Shown piece after piece: positions 15,607-24,422 of a stretch of 37,046 bases of DNA. Origin of the DNA: Syntrophobacteraceae bacterium (lineage in GTDB: Bacteria > Desulfobacterota > Syntrophobacteria > Syntrophobacterales > Syntrophobacteraceae); NCBI GenBank assembly GCA_003165235.1, contig PLSV01000234.1:523-37568 (forward strand). Direction: 5' to 3'. The notes beneath the pieces are model-generated. The model did not search any database and was not told where the DNA came from. It saw only the letters and a program-made list of their open reading frames with translations. A program made the translations under genes and the position numbers. Every line of letters begins with the position of its first letter. Position 1 is the first letter of the stretch.

Positions 15607-16578
15607 TCAATCCCGGCCGTGGCTCCCCGCCGTCTTGAAAATGGCGTCCAGGCGGTCTGATTCGACGAGTGACCCGGCTGAGTCCAGAATCCTTCGAAGC
15701 CCTTCGGGTCCCGTAAAACTCAGTTCCATTTTCCAATTGCCGCCTTCGAAAGCCACGGGAGGGATGATCTTTACATCGGACGGCAGCCCAAGGGATTCGA
15801 TCTCCCGCTGGAACCGCTTCTGTCTCGAACTGAGCCGAGGGTGGCGCAGTTGGGCAAGAAACTCTCTGAGCGCCTGCGTTTTTTGGCGGTGGTTCAGTTC
15901 CTTTGACTCTACGATTTCCCGTGCCTGGGGATCCTCGATGATATCAGCGCCCGCTTTTTCATCGCGAATAGCAATTTCGTCTATGTGCTCGACTATTTCC
16001 ACCTGAATACTCGAGCTGCACCTTAGCGCCTGGAGGACATGAAAAACGGAGTCCCTGCTCCTTTTGTCCCATCCGGCGGCCTCGATCGCCGCGCGCTCCG
16101 CTATAGCGCCGGAGGCGAGTAGTTCGAGGGTCTCGGGCCCCGTGGCCGAAAGCAGCGCCCATTTGCGCAGAACTTCCTGGCGGTTCGCAACTTTCAGGTC
16201 GGAAAGAAAGAATCCAGGAATTTCCTCGGGTTGAAACAGTCTGAGCAAGGTGGATATTATTTGCGCTTTTTCAGCCAGGTCAATTTCGCGCTGGAAGATT
16301 TTCTTTTCGATCTTTTGCGTCCAAAGTTCGCGGGCATCGCAATCCTCAGGGAAAATGCGGCAAACTGCCCCCCGCGCCTCATGTTCTTTTGCCCAGCGTA
16401 GCCTCTGGAAGCCGTCAACCACAATATGTTCGCAGCCCTTTTTGCGCAGCCAGGGAGGATCGAGAATTCCGAAACGCGCAAGCGATTCCCGGAGGCGAGT
16501 CGAGCTTGCGAATTTGCGAACCTCGAAGGCCCTGTCGTCCATGTCGATCTCAGGCAAGCTGACAAAGCGCACATCCAT
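15607..16578 (-). CDS. ParB-like nuclease-domain protein
   Basis: The N-terminal 100 residues follow the ParB/sulfiredoxin pattern: a start with R-x-S-x-R-L-R-E-S-L-A-R-F-G-I-L-D-P-P, then HIVVDGFQRLRWAKE, the counterpart of the G-H-R-R box. The middle contains RKWALLSATGPETLELLASGAIAERAA, in the place where ParB has its helix-turn-helix. The C-terminal third is not recognised. No ParA partner or parS-type cluster is near, so a chromosome-partition job is doubtful; a regulator or CTP switch is possible. It starts 5 bases after the purC stop with GAGGAAG before the ATG, clearly an operon. Confidence 0.72.
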   Translation of the reverse strand: MDVRFVSLPEIDMDDRAFEVRKFASSTRLRESLARFGILDPPWLRKKGCEHIVVDGFQRLRWAKEHEARGAVCRIFPEDCDARELWTQKIEKKIFQREIDLAEKAQIISTLLRLFQPEEIPGFFLSDLKVANRQEVLRKWALLSATGPETLELLASGAIAERAAIEAAGWDKRSRDSVFHVLQALRCSSSIQVEIVEHIDEIAIRDEKAGADIIEDPQAREIVESKELNHRQKTQALREFLAQLRHPRLSSRQKRFQREIESLGLPSDVKIIPPVAFEGGNWKMELSFTGPEGLRRILDSAGSLVESDRLDAIFKTAGSHGRD

Positions 16579-16583
16579 CTTCC

Positions 16584-17477
16584 TCAGATGTTCCTTCCCG
16601 AAAGCCGTTTGAGCGCCTCCATGTATCGTGCGCGTGTGTTCAACACGACCTGCTCAGGCAGTTTAGGCGCTGGATCTGTCTTTTTCCACCCGCTCAATTT
16701 CAAATAGTCGCGAAGAAACTGTTTGTCGAAGCTCTCCGGACTGCTGCCGGGACGGTAGCGGTCGGCAGGCCAGAAACGGCTCGAGTCCGGAGTAAGCACT
16801 TCATCGACGAGCATCAGCTTTGTATCGACAATGCCGAATTCGAATTTAGTATCCGCGAGAATTATTCCACGCTCTGTGGCGTATTCCGAGGCTTTCAAGT
16901 AAAGTGCTACCGCCGCCTCTTTAACATGGGCGGCAAGTTGCCGCCCAATGGCTGCGCCCATCTGCTCAAAAGAAATATTTTCGTCATGCTCACCTATTTG
17001 CGCTTTGGTCGAAGGAGTAAATAGGGGCGCCGGTAGTTTTTGCGCTTCGATGAGCCCCTGGGGAAGGGCTATTCCGCTCACATGGCCGCTCATTTGATAG
17101 TCTTCCCAGCCCGATCCTGCCAGATAACCTCTCACGATGCACTCCACAGGCAGCACTTTTGCCTTTTTCACCCACATCGTCCGCCGCTCCAATAGATGGG
17201 AGTAAGGTCGGCAAACTTCAGGGAACCGGGCGACATCGGTGCTTATCAGGTGATTGTCAATGACTTCGTTTAGGTAGTGCAGCCAGAATTGCGAAAGCTG
17301 AGTCAAAATTATCCCTTTATCGGGAATAGGGTCAGGCATGACTACATCGAAAGCTGAAATCCGGTCTGTCGCCACGATGAGCAGAGAGTCGCCAAGATCA
17401 TAAATGTCCCTTACCTTCCCCCGCGATACGAGATTCAACCCCGGAAAATTCGTTTCAAAGACCGGTTTTGCGAGCAT
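16584..17477 (-). CDS. purC: phosphoribosylaminoimidazole-succinocarboxamide synthase
   Basis: PurC joins aspartate to CAIR using ATP in purine synthesis. The 297-residue protein has the family signatures SRGKVRDIYDLGDSLLIVATDRISAFDV, VECIVRGYLAGSGW, TKAQIGEHDENIS and LADTKFEFG, and is of the length of the longer bacterial form. ATG 17477 is preferred to an earlier TTG, with GAGGAGAAAAG directly before it. It is divergent from the stress-protein gene with a 55-base gap that must hold both promoters, and leads a unit with the ParB-like gene. Confidence 0.95.
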   Translation of the reverse strand: MLAKPVFETNFPGLNLVSRGKVRDIYDLGDSLLIVATDRISAFDVVMPDPIPDKGIILTQLSQFWLHYLNEVIDNHLISTDVARFPEVCRPYSHLLERRTMWVKKAKVLPVECIVRGYLAGSGWEDYQMSGHVSGIALPQGLIEAQKLPAPLFTPSTKAQIGEHDENISFEQMGAAIGRQLAAHVKEAAVALYLKASEYATERGIILADTKFEFGIVDTKLMLVDEVLTPDSSRFWPADRYRPGSSPESFDKQFLRDYLKLSGWKKTDPAPKLPEQVVLNTRARYMEALKRLSGRNI

Positions 17478-17532
17478 CTTTTCTCCTCTTTCAAACAACT
17501 TGTGTATTATTATTACTTAAAGGAACATCTCG

Positions 17533-18471
17533 ATGCAAACCCTGCCTAAGTGCCTGCTGCTTCCGATAGATGGGACACACGAATCGCTTCGGCCTGTTGC
17601 ATTCATCGGCCGCCTCTACCCCCCTTCAGAAGTCAACCTGATCCTGTGCTACTTCTCTGCGCCGTTTTCACCCGCCTATTCCGGAACGGCTGCTCAGTCC
17701 CCCGAACTGCAGAGAAAGAAAAGGGAGTTCTTTCAAGAGCGTCAGCAGGATGCGCGCCGCATCTTCGACCATGCCAGACATGTCCTGTTAAAGGAGGGTT
17801 TCTCAGAGCAATCGATTCAGGAACACATTCAGCAAAGAGAAATGAGCGTCGCAAAACAGGCGTGCCTCCTTGCCGACATCAGGAAAGTCGATGCCGTGCT
17901 TGTCCAAAAGCGGGTTACAAGCTCCCTGGAGGGTTTTATCAGGGGAGATTCCGCATCGGCCCTTCTTCAGCACTGCCTGTCGAGTCCGGTCTGGTTCACC
18001 GAAGGCGAAATCGACCCGAAAAGCGCCGCAATATGCATAGTCGACGAGGACGCTTCGTTGCGGATAGCAGACCACGCAGGCTACATGCTTTCCGGCACTG
18101 GCGCAGAAATCACCCTCCTGCACGCTGCGAAAAAACTCCCGCATCTGATTTCATGCCGCCCCTCGGAAGCCCTGAAAAAGTTGGCGGGCTACGCCGATAC
18201 GCCTCGACGACAAGACAAGCTCTCATACCTTTTAAAGGCTTCCGCAATACTGGCCGATTACGGAGTTGATGAGAGCCGGATGCAGATAACGCTGATTCCG
18301 GACAGGGGCGATACTGCCAGTGAAATCCTTTCCTGGTGCGCCTCTATCGGGGTAGGGATAATAGGGCTTGGGCATTCTGAGCCGGAAGGAGTCTGGAGCT
18401 TTTTGAAAACTTCGGTTACCAGGAAAATCCTCGCCGATTTCAAGAACATGGCAGTCTGGGTAACACAGTGA
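17533..18471 (+). CDS. universal stress protein with two UspA domains
   Basis: The 312 residues split into two weakly similar halves (about 8-150 and 165-312), each beginning with a beta strand such as KCLLLPIDG and AAICIVDED and ending with the Usp pattern, clearest in the second half: GVGIIGLGHSEPEGVWSFLKTSVTRKIL then VWVTQ. The usual ATP-binding G-x2-G-x9-G-(S/T) is poorly kept (GLGH, then KTSVT), so nucleotide binding is uncertain. AAAGGA stands 8 bases before the ATG. It converges on secF with only 7 bases between stops. Confidence 0.75.
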   Translation: MQTLPKCLLLPIDGTHESLRPVAFIGRLYPPSEVNLILCYFSAPFSPAYSGTAAQSPELQRKKREFFQERQQDARRIFDHARHVLLKEGFSEQSIQEHIQQREMSVAKQACLLADIRKVDAVLVQKRVTSSLEGFIRGDSASALLQHCLSSPVWFTEGEIDPKSAAICIVDEDASLRIADHAGYMLSGTGAEITLLHAAKKLPHLISCRPSEALKKLAGYADTPRRQDKLSYLLKASAILADYGVDESRMQITLIPDRGDTASEILSWCASIGVGIIGLGHSEPEGVWSFLKTSVTRKILADFKNMAVWVTQ

Positions 18472-18478
18472 TCGAATC

Positions 18479-19642
18479 TTACCCGCGCACTCTCTTCCCC
18501 ACATTTCCCTGCCCGGCAGTTTGTTTTTTCTTGGACTTTTTCGGGTCCCGGGCGGGTCTAGCTTCGCTAACCTGCACCGCTCCGCGTCTGGCGGCCGGCT
18601 TAGGAAGTTTCTTTTTCTTCAGATCTTCGTATGCAATGAGAATCGGGCTCGCCACAAACACTGATGAATAACTTCCGGTCACCACGCCTATCAGCATAGC
18701 AAAGCTGAAATCGTGAATTACGCTGCCCCCAAACAGGAAAAGGCACAAAATCACGAAAAAAACCGTCATCGAAGTCAGGACCGTCCGGCTAAGGGTCTGG
18801 TTTATTGCCCCGTTTATCATCTCGCTGAATGTGACCTTCTTGTCCTTGTTGCGGTTTTCGCGGATTCGGTCGTACACGATGATCGTGTCGTTCAGCGAAT
18901 AGCCGGAGAGGGTCAACAGGGCCGCAAAGACCTCCAGGCTGAACTCCTTGTTGACAAGCGCGAAAATTCCGACCGTTATCAGAATATCGTGGACAAGCGA
19001 GAGCAGTGCCCCCAGCGCATACGGGAGCTTGAGAAACCAGCAAAGCACAAAGGTGATTACGAGCGCCCCTCCGATCAGGTAAACCGCGTTCAAACCGAGC
19101 GCGTCAAGCAGATAAATCCCCAGTCCCATCACGAGCAACATTGTGAGGCCGGCTGATAGTCGAAATTCAAACCGCCAGGAAATATAGACGGCGATGAACA
19201 GAAAAGCGTAAAAGATAGCGTGGAGCGCCTTTTGTCGAAGGTCCTTGCCTACTTTCGGCCCTACCATTTCAACGCGAAGCACCTGCTGCCCGGGACCATA
19301 GCTCTTGCTGAGTTCCGCTTCGATCTCGTTTGAAAGGCTCCCCAGTTCCTCGTGAATGGTGTCGGTGCGCACAAGGTATTCATTGTCACCCCCGGCGCCT
19401 ATCTGCTGAACGAAAGCGTGTGAGACGAGCCCCTGGAGCGCGTTGCGGATTCCATCCGGATTGGTCGGCTTGTTGAATTTAAGCTGGATCAGCGTGCCTC
19501 CGGCAAAATCGACGCCCATTTTAAGTCCGCCGCGCGCGAACAGGGTAATCAGGCCCAGAAGTATGATCGCCCCGGAGAGAATGAAAGCCTTGTAGCGCAG
19601 TCGAACGAAGTCGATACTGATATCCGGTCTTATGAGTTGCAT
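18479..19642 (-). CDS. secF: protein translocase subunit SecF
   Basis: SecF works with SecD and YajC at SecYEG, using proton flow to pull exported proteins to the periplasm. The 387 residues show a first membrane helix, then KMGVDFAGGTLIQLKF, a periplasmic domain, and a block of five helices with LTLSGYSLNDTIIVYDRIREN, the classic SecF motif. After the last helix is a Lys/Arg-rich tail of about 50 residues. ATG 19642 begins MQLIRPDISIDF, but no strong ribosome site is seen. Unlike most operons, 163 bases separate it from secD. Confidence 0.95.
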   Translation of the reverse strand: MQLIRPDISIDFVRLRYKAFILSGAIILLGLITLFARGGLKMGVDFAGGTLIQLKFNKPTNPDGIRNALQGLVSHAFVQQIGAGGDNEYLVRTDTIHEELGSLSNEIEAELSKSYGPGQQVLRVEMVGPKVGKDLRQKALHAIFYAFLFIAVYISWRFEFRLSAGLTMLLVMGLGIYLLDALGLNAVYLIGGALVITFVLCWFLKLPYALGALLSLVHDILITVGIFALVNKEFSLEVFAALLTLSGYSLNDTIIVYDRIRENRNKDKKVTFSEMINGAINQTLSRTVLTSMTVFFVILCLFLFGGSVIHDFSFAMLIGVVTGSYSSVFVASPILIAYEDLKKKKLPKPAARRGAVQVSEARPARDPKKSKKKQTAGQGNVGKRVRG

Positions 19643-19714
19643 TCTTTTTCCTCGTATGACAGACCTGTTGACAACATTAAAGGATTATTTGGTGAAACGC
19701 TCTCGCGGGCGCCC

Positions 19715-19794
19715 CTATGCGACGGGTGATGCATAGCCCGGAAGGCATCCCCTGAAGTGTCTATCTTATGCGTTGGGCATTCGCGGGATGCCTT
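19715..19794. other. two hairpins in the secD-secF gap
   Basis: CTATGC (19715-19720) pairs with GCATAG (19731-19736), and AAGGCATCCC (19742-19751) pairs with GGGATGCCTT (19785-19794). Both lie in the 163-base gap between secD and secF. No T-run follows on the minus strand, so they look more like an inserted repeat or an mRNA-stability element than a terminator. Confidence 0.5.
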
Positions 19795-19805
19795 ATGGTT
19801 TTGAA

Positions 19806-21395
19806 CTAAATGCTTAGCTCTTTTACCCGCCGCTCGCTCAGAAGGTAGTCAAAGATGATCCTGGTCACAAAGATCGCCGTAAACATGTTTGCCGCCAGAC
19901 CGAAAAAGAGGGTAACCGCAAAACCCCTTACGGGGCCGGTCCCGAATCCGTAGAGAACCAGCGCCGCTATCGCGCTGGTGACGTTGGCGTCCATGATAGT
20001 TATGGTTGCGCGCTGGTACCCTGTATCGACCGCCGCGCGGGGCGTTTTGCCCAGCCGCAGCTCCTCTCGTATCCGCTCGTATATCAGTACGTTTGCGTCA
20101 ACGGCGATCCCGATGGTCAGCGCGATGCCGGCGATGCCCGGCAGCGTGAGAGTTGCTTTGATAAGGGCCATCAATACCAGTATTAGTAAGATATTCATGG
20201 CAAGGGCCAGGTCTGCAATCGCTCCCGAGAACTTGTAGTAAATAATCATGAACAGGATAATGCCGAGTCCGCCGATGGCCGAGGCCAGGATTCCCTTCTT
20301 GATCGAGTCTGCGCCCAGCGCCGGTCCTACCGTGCGTTGCTCGAGAATCTTAACGGGCGCCGGCAGCCTGCCGGTGCGCAGGGCGATCGCCAGCACCTTG
20401 GCCTCTTCGTCGGTGTATGACCCCTCGATGACAGCTCTCCCGCCACCGATGCGCTCCTTTATAACCGGGTCCGAATAAGCCACTCCGTCGAGAACTATTG
20501 CAAGCTTGCGCCCCACATTTTCGCCTGTGAGCCGCTCGAATATCCTGGCGCCCTCCGGATCGAAATTCAGCGAGATATGCGCCTCGCCAAACGAGCGCCC
20601 GCCTATCTCAACCCTGGCGTCCGTTATATACTGTCCGGTCATAACAGTCTTATCTTCCAGCGCTATCCTTGTTTCCTGCGCGTTTCGGTCCGACGGCCTC
20701 ATTGGATAGAGCTTTACTCCCGGTGGGAGTTTATTGTCGTGGATTTCCTGATCCGTAACGTTTTGCGCCACCAGCTTGAACTCGAGCACCGCCATCTTCC
20801 CGATGAGCTCAATGGCCTCCTGGGGGTTCTTTATTCCAGGGAGTTCAACCAGGATCCGGTCACCCGCCTCGGGCCTTATATCAGGCTCGCTCACCCCGAA
20901 TTGGTCGATCCTGTTGCGTATAGTCTCCAGGCCCTGGTCTATCGCCATCTTATGCAGATCGAGAATCTCCTTCTGGTCCATTGTGAGAACCACCTTGGTC
21001 CCATCAGGCGTCGTCTCGGTGGTGGCGAGTTTAAACCTTGGGAAATTACTTTTTATAGTCTCGTTGAAATCATTCAACTGCTCGCCTGATGGCAGGATCG
21101 CTTCGATGTCCCAGGCGCCCGTTCTGGCAATCTTGGTAAATCCGATCTTTTTTGCGCGCAGAGCGTCCTTGATCTCCTCGACAGACCTTTCCGCCGCATT
21201 TTCTACCGCTTGGTCCGCCTCGACCTCGAGCACCAGGTAGATGCCACCCTGCAGATCCAGGCCGAGATGGATTTTATCCGGCAAGATATTTGACAACCCC
21301 GGCAAGGGAGAAGAACTGAAAGTCGGTATAAGACAAAGAATACCGATAATCAAAAGTACCGAAACTATAAGCGCACGAATTCCTATGCTTTTCAA
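19806..21395 (-). CDS. secD: protein translocase subunit SecD
   Basis: The 529-residue SecD has a first helix, then KIHLGLDLQGGIYLVLEV, two periplasmic subdomains with VELPGIKNPQEAIELIGK, and a C-terminal block of five helices with LTIGIAVDANVLIYERIREELRLG, in which the Asp and Arg take part in proton transfer. It is complete. It follows yajC after about 120 bases and precedes secF, so the yajC-secD-secF order is kept. ATG 21395 begins with a helix, MKSIGIRALIVSVLLIIG. Confidence 0.96.
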   Translation of the reverse strand: MKSIGIRALIVSVLLIIGILCLIPTFSSSPLPGLSNILPDKIHLGLDLQGGIYLVLEVEADQAVENAAERSVEEIKDALRAKKIGFTKIARTGAWDIEAILPSGEQLNDFNETIKSNFPRFKLATTETTPDGTKVVLTMDQKEILDLHKMAIDQGLETIRNRIDQFGVSEPDIRPEAGDRILVELPGIKNPQEAIELIGKMAVLEFKLVAQNVTDQEIHDNKLPPGVKLYPMRPSDRNAQETRIALEDKTVMTGQYITDARVEIGGRSFGEAHISLNFDPEGARIFERLTGENVGRKLAIVLDGVAYSDPVIKERIGGGRAVIEGSYTDEEAKVLAIALRTGRLPAPVKILEQRTVGPALGADSIKKGILASAIGGLGIILFMIIYYKFSGAIADLALAMNILLILVLMALIKATLTLPGIAGIALTIGIAVDANVLIYERIREELRLGKTPRAAVDTGYQRATITIMDANVTSAIAALVLYGFGTGPVRGFAVTLFFGLAANMFTAIFVTRIIFDYLLSERRVKELSI

Positions 21396-21516
21396 TTACG
21401 CCTCCAACTAACTCGGACCGCGCTCGTAAGAACGCCATATCCGCAATCTCCAGCCAGGAACGGCACTGGTCAGGAGGACCTTTCGCCAGAATATCTCAAG
21501 ATCGGGATTCTTTGGC

Positions 21517-21873
21517 CTATTCTTTTTCCGGGGCCGATTCGCCCTTCGAGATCAGGCCGCCGACAGCGTTCCGGTTGAGCTTTACGCGCACCTTGTCGGC
21601 AATCTCTATGGTTAGCACGTTCTCGTCAAGACCGGTTATCCTCCCACGCAGTCCGCCGCTCGTGAAAATCGTATCGCCCTTCTGAAGGTTTGCCAGCATC
21701 TGTTTGTGCTCTTTCGCCTTCTTCTGCTGCGGGCGAATCAGCAGAAAATAAAAGATCGCAAGCATTGCTACCATAAGAAACATGGGGTTGCCAAAGTTAA
21801 ATAATCCGGCCACCCCGCCCGCGCCGTCCTGCGCAAACGCGTCGGCGGCGTACGCCAATCCAGTAAAATTCAT
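21517..21873 (-). CDS. yajC: preprotein translocase subunit YajC
   Basis: Small single-pass partner of SecDF. The 118 residues show an Ala/Gly-rich start, a helix MFLMVAMLAIFYFLLIRPQQKK with the characteristic FLLIRPQQKKAKE end, and a soluble part with LQKGDTIFTSGGLRGRITGLDE. ATG 21873 is preferred to an earlier frame start because CTGGAGGAAACCG directly precedes it. First gene of the sec unit in this window; the usual upstream tgt gene is absent. Confidence 0.93.
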   Translation of the reverse strand: MNFTGLAYAADAFAQDGAGGVAGLFNFGNPMFLMVAMLAIFYFLLIRPQQKKAKEHKQMLANLQKGDTIFTSGGLRGRITGLDENVLTIEIADKVRVKLNRNAVGGLISKGESAPEKE

Positions 21874-22174
21874 CGGTTTCCTCCAGGATTTTAATATCTT
21901 GAAACTGCTGCTTCCATTCCATCCAGTCAATGCCGCAATGTCGGTCTGAACGTTAAAGCGGCAAATTTAACGATATTCCTGGATAAATGTCAACCGTAAC
22001 CGGAAAAAATGTATTCCTGCCTGGCAGCCCACTCTTTCGGTTATAGATGTGATGCTTGTCTTATACCTTGCAGGCTGAAAATATCGAGTTTAAAAAAGCG
22101 ACATCCGCATGGTTTTTCGTCCTAAGCTGTTATATTTTCAACTCCTAAATCCATATTCAATACGTGGGGAAGCT
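21874..22174. other. divergent intergenic region of yajC and the outer-membrane-type gene
   Basis: About 300 bases without a gene. Promoters for the sec unit (minus) and the gene at 22175 (plus) must lie here, but no hexamer pair stands out. Confidence 0.35.
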
Positions 22175-22642
22175 GTGCGACGCATCCCACCGGTGCTTGT
22201 GGCCCTGTGCTTCGCTCTGTTTCTCGCGCCTTTTCCCGCTATGGCCGGCCCTCCGTTTTGGACTGACGACCCTGGGCCCGTCGAATATAAACATTGGGAA
22301 ATATATATTGCATCCCTGTTCCAGGACAGCCGGGGCGGCGGCTACTGGATAAATCCAGGCGTGGGGCGCAAGGACTTCTGGTTTTTGGGATGGCAGGTTC
22401 AACGTGAAATTGATAAGACTTTGAGCCTCGGAGTGGAAATTTTTTGCGAAATACCCCTAGAGACCGGAAGTGAGCACAACCTGGCGTTTAACGCCGGCGC
22501 CATAATCAATATAACCGAAAATCACCCCATACTGATGTCCGCCGGTACGGACATCAGCGGCCCAGTCGATTTTCTCTCCTGTATTGCCTGTCAGTTCACC
22601 TTCGGGCCTGAAAAGGAAAAAGGCGAGGTTGCGAAGCATTGA
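22175..22642 (+). CDS. outer-membrane-type protein with its middle missing
   Basis: GTG 22175 (GGGGA before it) gives a signal peptide, VLVALCFALFLAPFPAMA, and a mature start GPPFWTDDPGPVEYKHWEIYIAS. I recognise this start from a family of roughly 250-300-residue beta-barrel-like proteins. The next part, RGGGYWINPGVGRKDFWFLGWQVQREI, belongs to a later region of that family, followed by the family-type end (NFTENHP-like, SAGTDISGP, FTFG). About 100 residues that normally lie between seem to be gone, in frame, right after ASLFQDS. So this is probably an internally deleted, maybe non-functional copy. A start at ATG 22109 is also open but would hide the signal peptide. Confidence 0.6.
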   Translation: MRRIPPVLVALCFALFLAPFPAMAGPPFWTDDPGPVEYKHWEIYIASLFQDSRGGGYWINPGVGRKDFWFLGWQVQREIDKTLSLGVEIFCEIPLETGSEHNLAFNAGAIINITENHPILMSAGTDISGPVDFLSCIACQFTFGPEKEKGEVAKH

Positions 22643-22663
22643 CGCAAACCGGTGTCGGGTAGT

Positions 22664-24250
22664 CTAGGTCCCGGCTTTCTTCTTCATTTCCTGGGTTATT
22701 TCCTGCCTGATCGAAAAATACCCTGCCCAGGGGTCTTCTGCGAGACCGGCTAATCTGCGCCGGATATTATTGATGTTGTAGCTGTCCGGTTTGAGGTCGA
22801 CCGTGAGTTCATCCCAGGCGACCGGCGTCGATATGGGCGCCCCTGGTTTCCTTCTTGTCGAATACGCCGCTATGCTTGTCGCCCCACGTACGTTTCTAAG
22901 GTAATCGATGAAAATCTTGCCCTCGCGCTTCTCCTTGGACATGGTGGCGATATATTCTCCGGGGGCCTCCCGGACGATGCTCTCCGCAACCGCCCTGGAA
23001 AACGACTTGACCGTTTCCCAGCCGGCTTGAGGCGTGAGAGGGATGACTATGTGCAGCCCTTTCCTGCCGGTTGTCTTCGCAAAACTTGCGAGACTCAGGT
23101 CTGAGAGCCGTTCGCGCATGAGCCGGGCAGCCTTGATCATGCTTGCCCACCCGACTTCAGGGGCGGGATCGAGGTCGAATATCATCATGTCCGGCTGTTC
23201 CAGCTTATCTTCCCGGCTTCCCCAGACGTGTATTTCCAGCGCTCCAATCTGCACCAGCTCTATCACTCCGTCTATATTATCAGCCACCGCGTAGTGTCGC
23301 AGTCCGTCTTTTTCCATGATCGGAATGGACCTGAGGACCTCGGAAGCCGTATCCGCGAAGTGTTTCTGAAAAAAGCACTCCTTTTCCCATCCTAAAGGGC
23401 AGCGCACCAGTGTAAGTGGACGCCTTGCCAGGTGAGGCATGATCCATCCGGTGATTTCCGTGTAGTATTCGGCAAGCGCGCGCTTGGTGACTCCGATTTC
23501 CGGGTAGAACACCCGATTGGGATTCGACAGGGCGCCGCCTGATGGATTTTGCTTAGGGGCCGTAAAGTTTTTCTTGACCCCATCATTCCCTCTTTTCGAG
23601 CGAACGGATTTGGCCTGCGAGGTCCCATTTGGGACGCTGCCCTGCAGCACCGTTTCTGCTTCGCCCCGGAATTTATCCCGCTGGGACGCGATTTCCTGCA
23701 TGGTGCGTCCGCTCGCCGCGCTTCGGTCCATGGTTTTGACCGGCTCGGGGTCTGATCCCGAAATGGCCGCATCGTCTCGCTTCTTTATAAGCAGCCAGTT
23801 CTTGCCTCCATCTCCCCCCGCTTTTCCTTTCATTCTGGCGAGCACCCAGCTCCCTTTGAGCTTCTTGCCGTGGAGCTTGAATTTGAGGTCGCCTTTGGCG
23901 TACCCCTCGTGCGGGTCTCCCTCCGGTTCCCAGGCGCCACGGTCCCAGAGCATGACCGTCCCCCCGCCGTACTCTCCCTCAGGGATTATTCCCTCAAAAG
24001 AACCGTATTCTATCGGATGGTCCTCCACGTGAACCGCAAGCCTCTTTTCGGCCGGCTTGAGGCTCGGACCTTTAGGCACTGCCCAGCTCTTGAGAACCCC
24101 GTCAAGCTCCAGGCGAAGGTCGTAATGAAGCTGGCTTGCAGCGTGTTTCTGGATTATATAAAGATTGCCCGCCGGACTTGCCTCGGCCTTCCCTTGTGGC
24201 TCCGGGGTGCGTCCGAAGCGGCGTTTTTCTTGATAAGCTTTAAGTCCCAT
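22664..24250 (-). CDS. LigD-like protein: 3'-phosphoesterase plus polymerase, no ligase domain
   Basis: LigD repairs double-strand breaks with Ku by end joining. The N-terminal phosphoesterase domain (about 1-170) keeps the expected residues: H36, H42, D44 and R46 in KHAASQLHYDLRLE, H78 and Y82. The C-terminal primase/polymerase domain (about 250-528) keeps the metal-binding D359 and D361 (DLDP), D449 (KIFIDYLRN) and GRKGLHIVIPL. Between them is an approximately 80-residue low-complexity linker, beginning with SGRTMQEIA, where a full LigD has a roughly 300-residue ATP-dependent ligase; no K-x-D-G motif is present. ATG 24250 has GGAGAG before it. No ku gene is in the window. A separate ligase may supply the missing step (inference). 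Confidence 0.88.
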   Translation of the reverse strand: MGLKAYQEKRRFGRTPEPQGKAEASPAGNLYIIQKHAASQLHYDLRLELDGVLKSWAVPKGPSLKPAEKRLAVHVEDHPIEYGSFEGIIPEGEYGGGTVMLWDRGAWEPEGDPHEGYAKGDLKFKLHGKKLKGSWVLARMKGKAGGDGGKNWLLIKKRDDAAISGSDPEPVKTMDRSAASGRTMQEIASQRDKFRGEAETVLQGSVPNGTSQAKSVRSKRGNDGVKKNFTAPKQNPSGGALSNPNRVFYPEIGVTKRALAEYYTEITGWIMPHLARRPLTLVRCPLGWEKECFFQKHFADTASEVLRSIPIMEKDGLRHYAVADNIDGVIELVQIGALEIHVWGSREDKLEQPDMMIFDLDPAPEVGWASMIKAARLMRERLSDLSLASFAKTTGRKGLHIVIPLTPQAGWETVKSFSRAVAESIVREAPGEYIATMSKEKREGKIFIDYLRNVRGATSIAAYSTRRKPGAPISTPVAWDELTVDLKPDSYNINNIRRRLAGLAEDPWAGYFSIRQEITQEMKKKAGT

Positions 24251-24422
24251 AAGCAAAAACTCTCCGAGAGCGGATAACATGTAATTTCACTGGTGCATTT
24301 CTAAATACTTAGTAGGCATTATCTGCACTGGAAGCAAAGACTCCGGTGGAATTACTGCTGTTTTTGCCGGAGAACCCGGCTGTTTTATATGATTAAACCT
24401 TTCTTTGAATCCGGACGAATAT

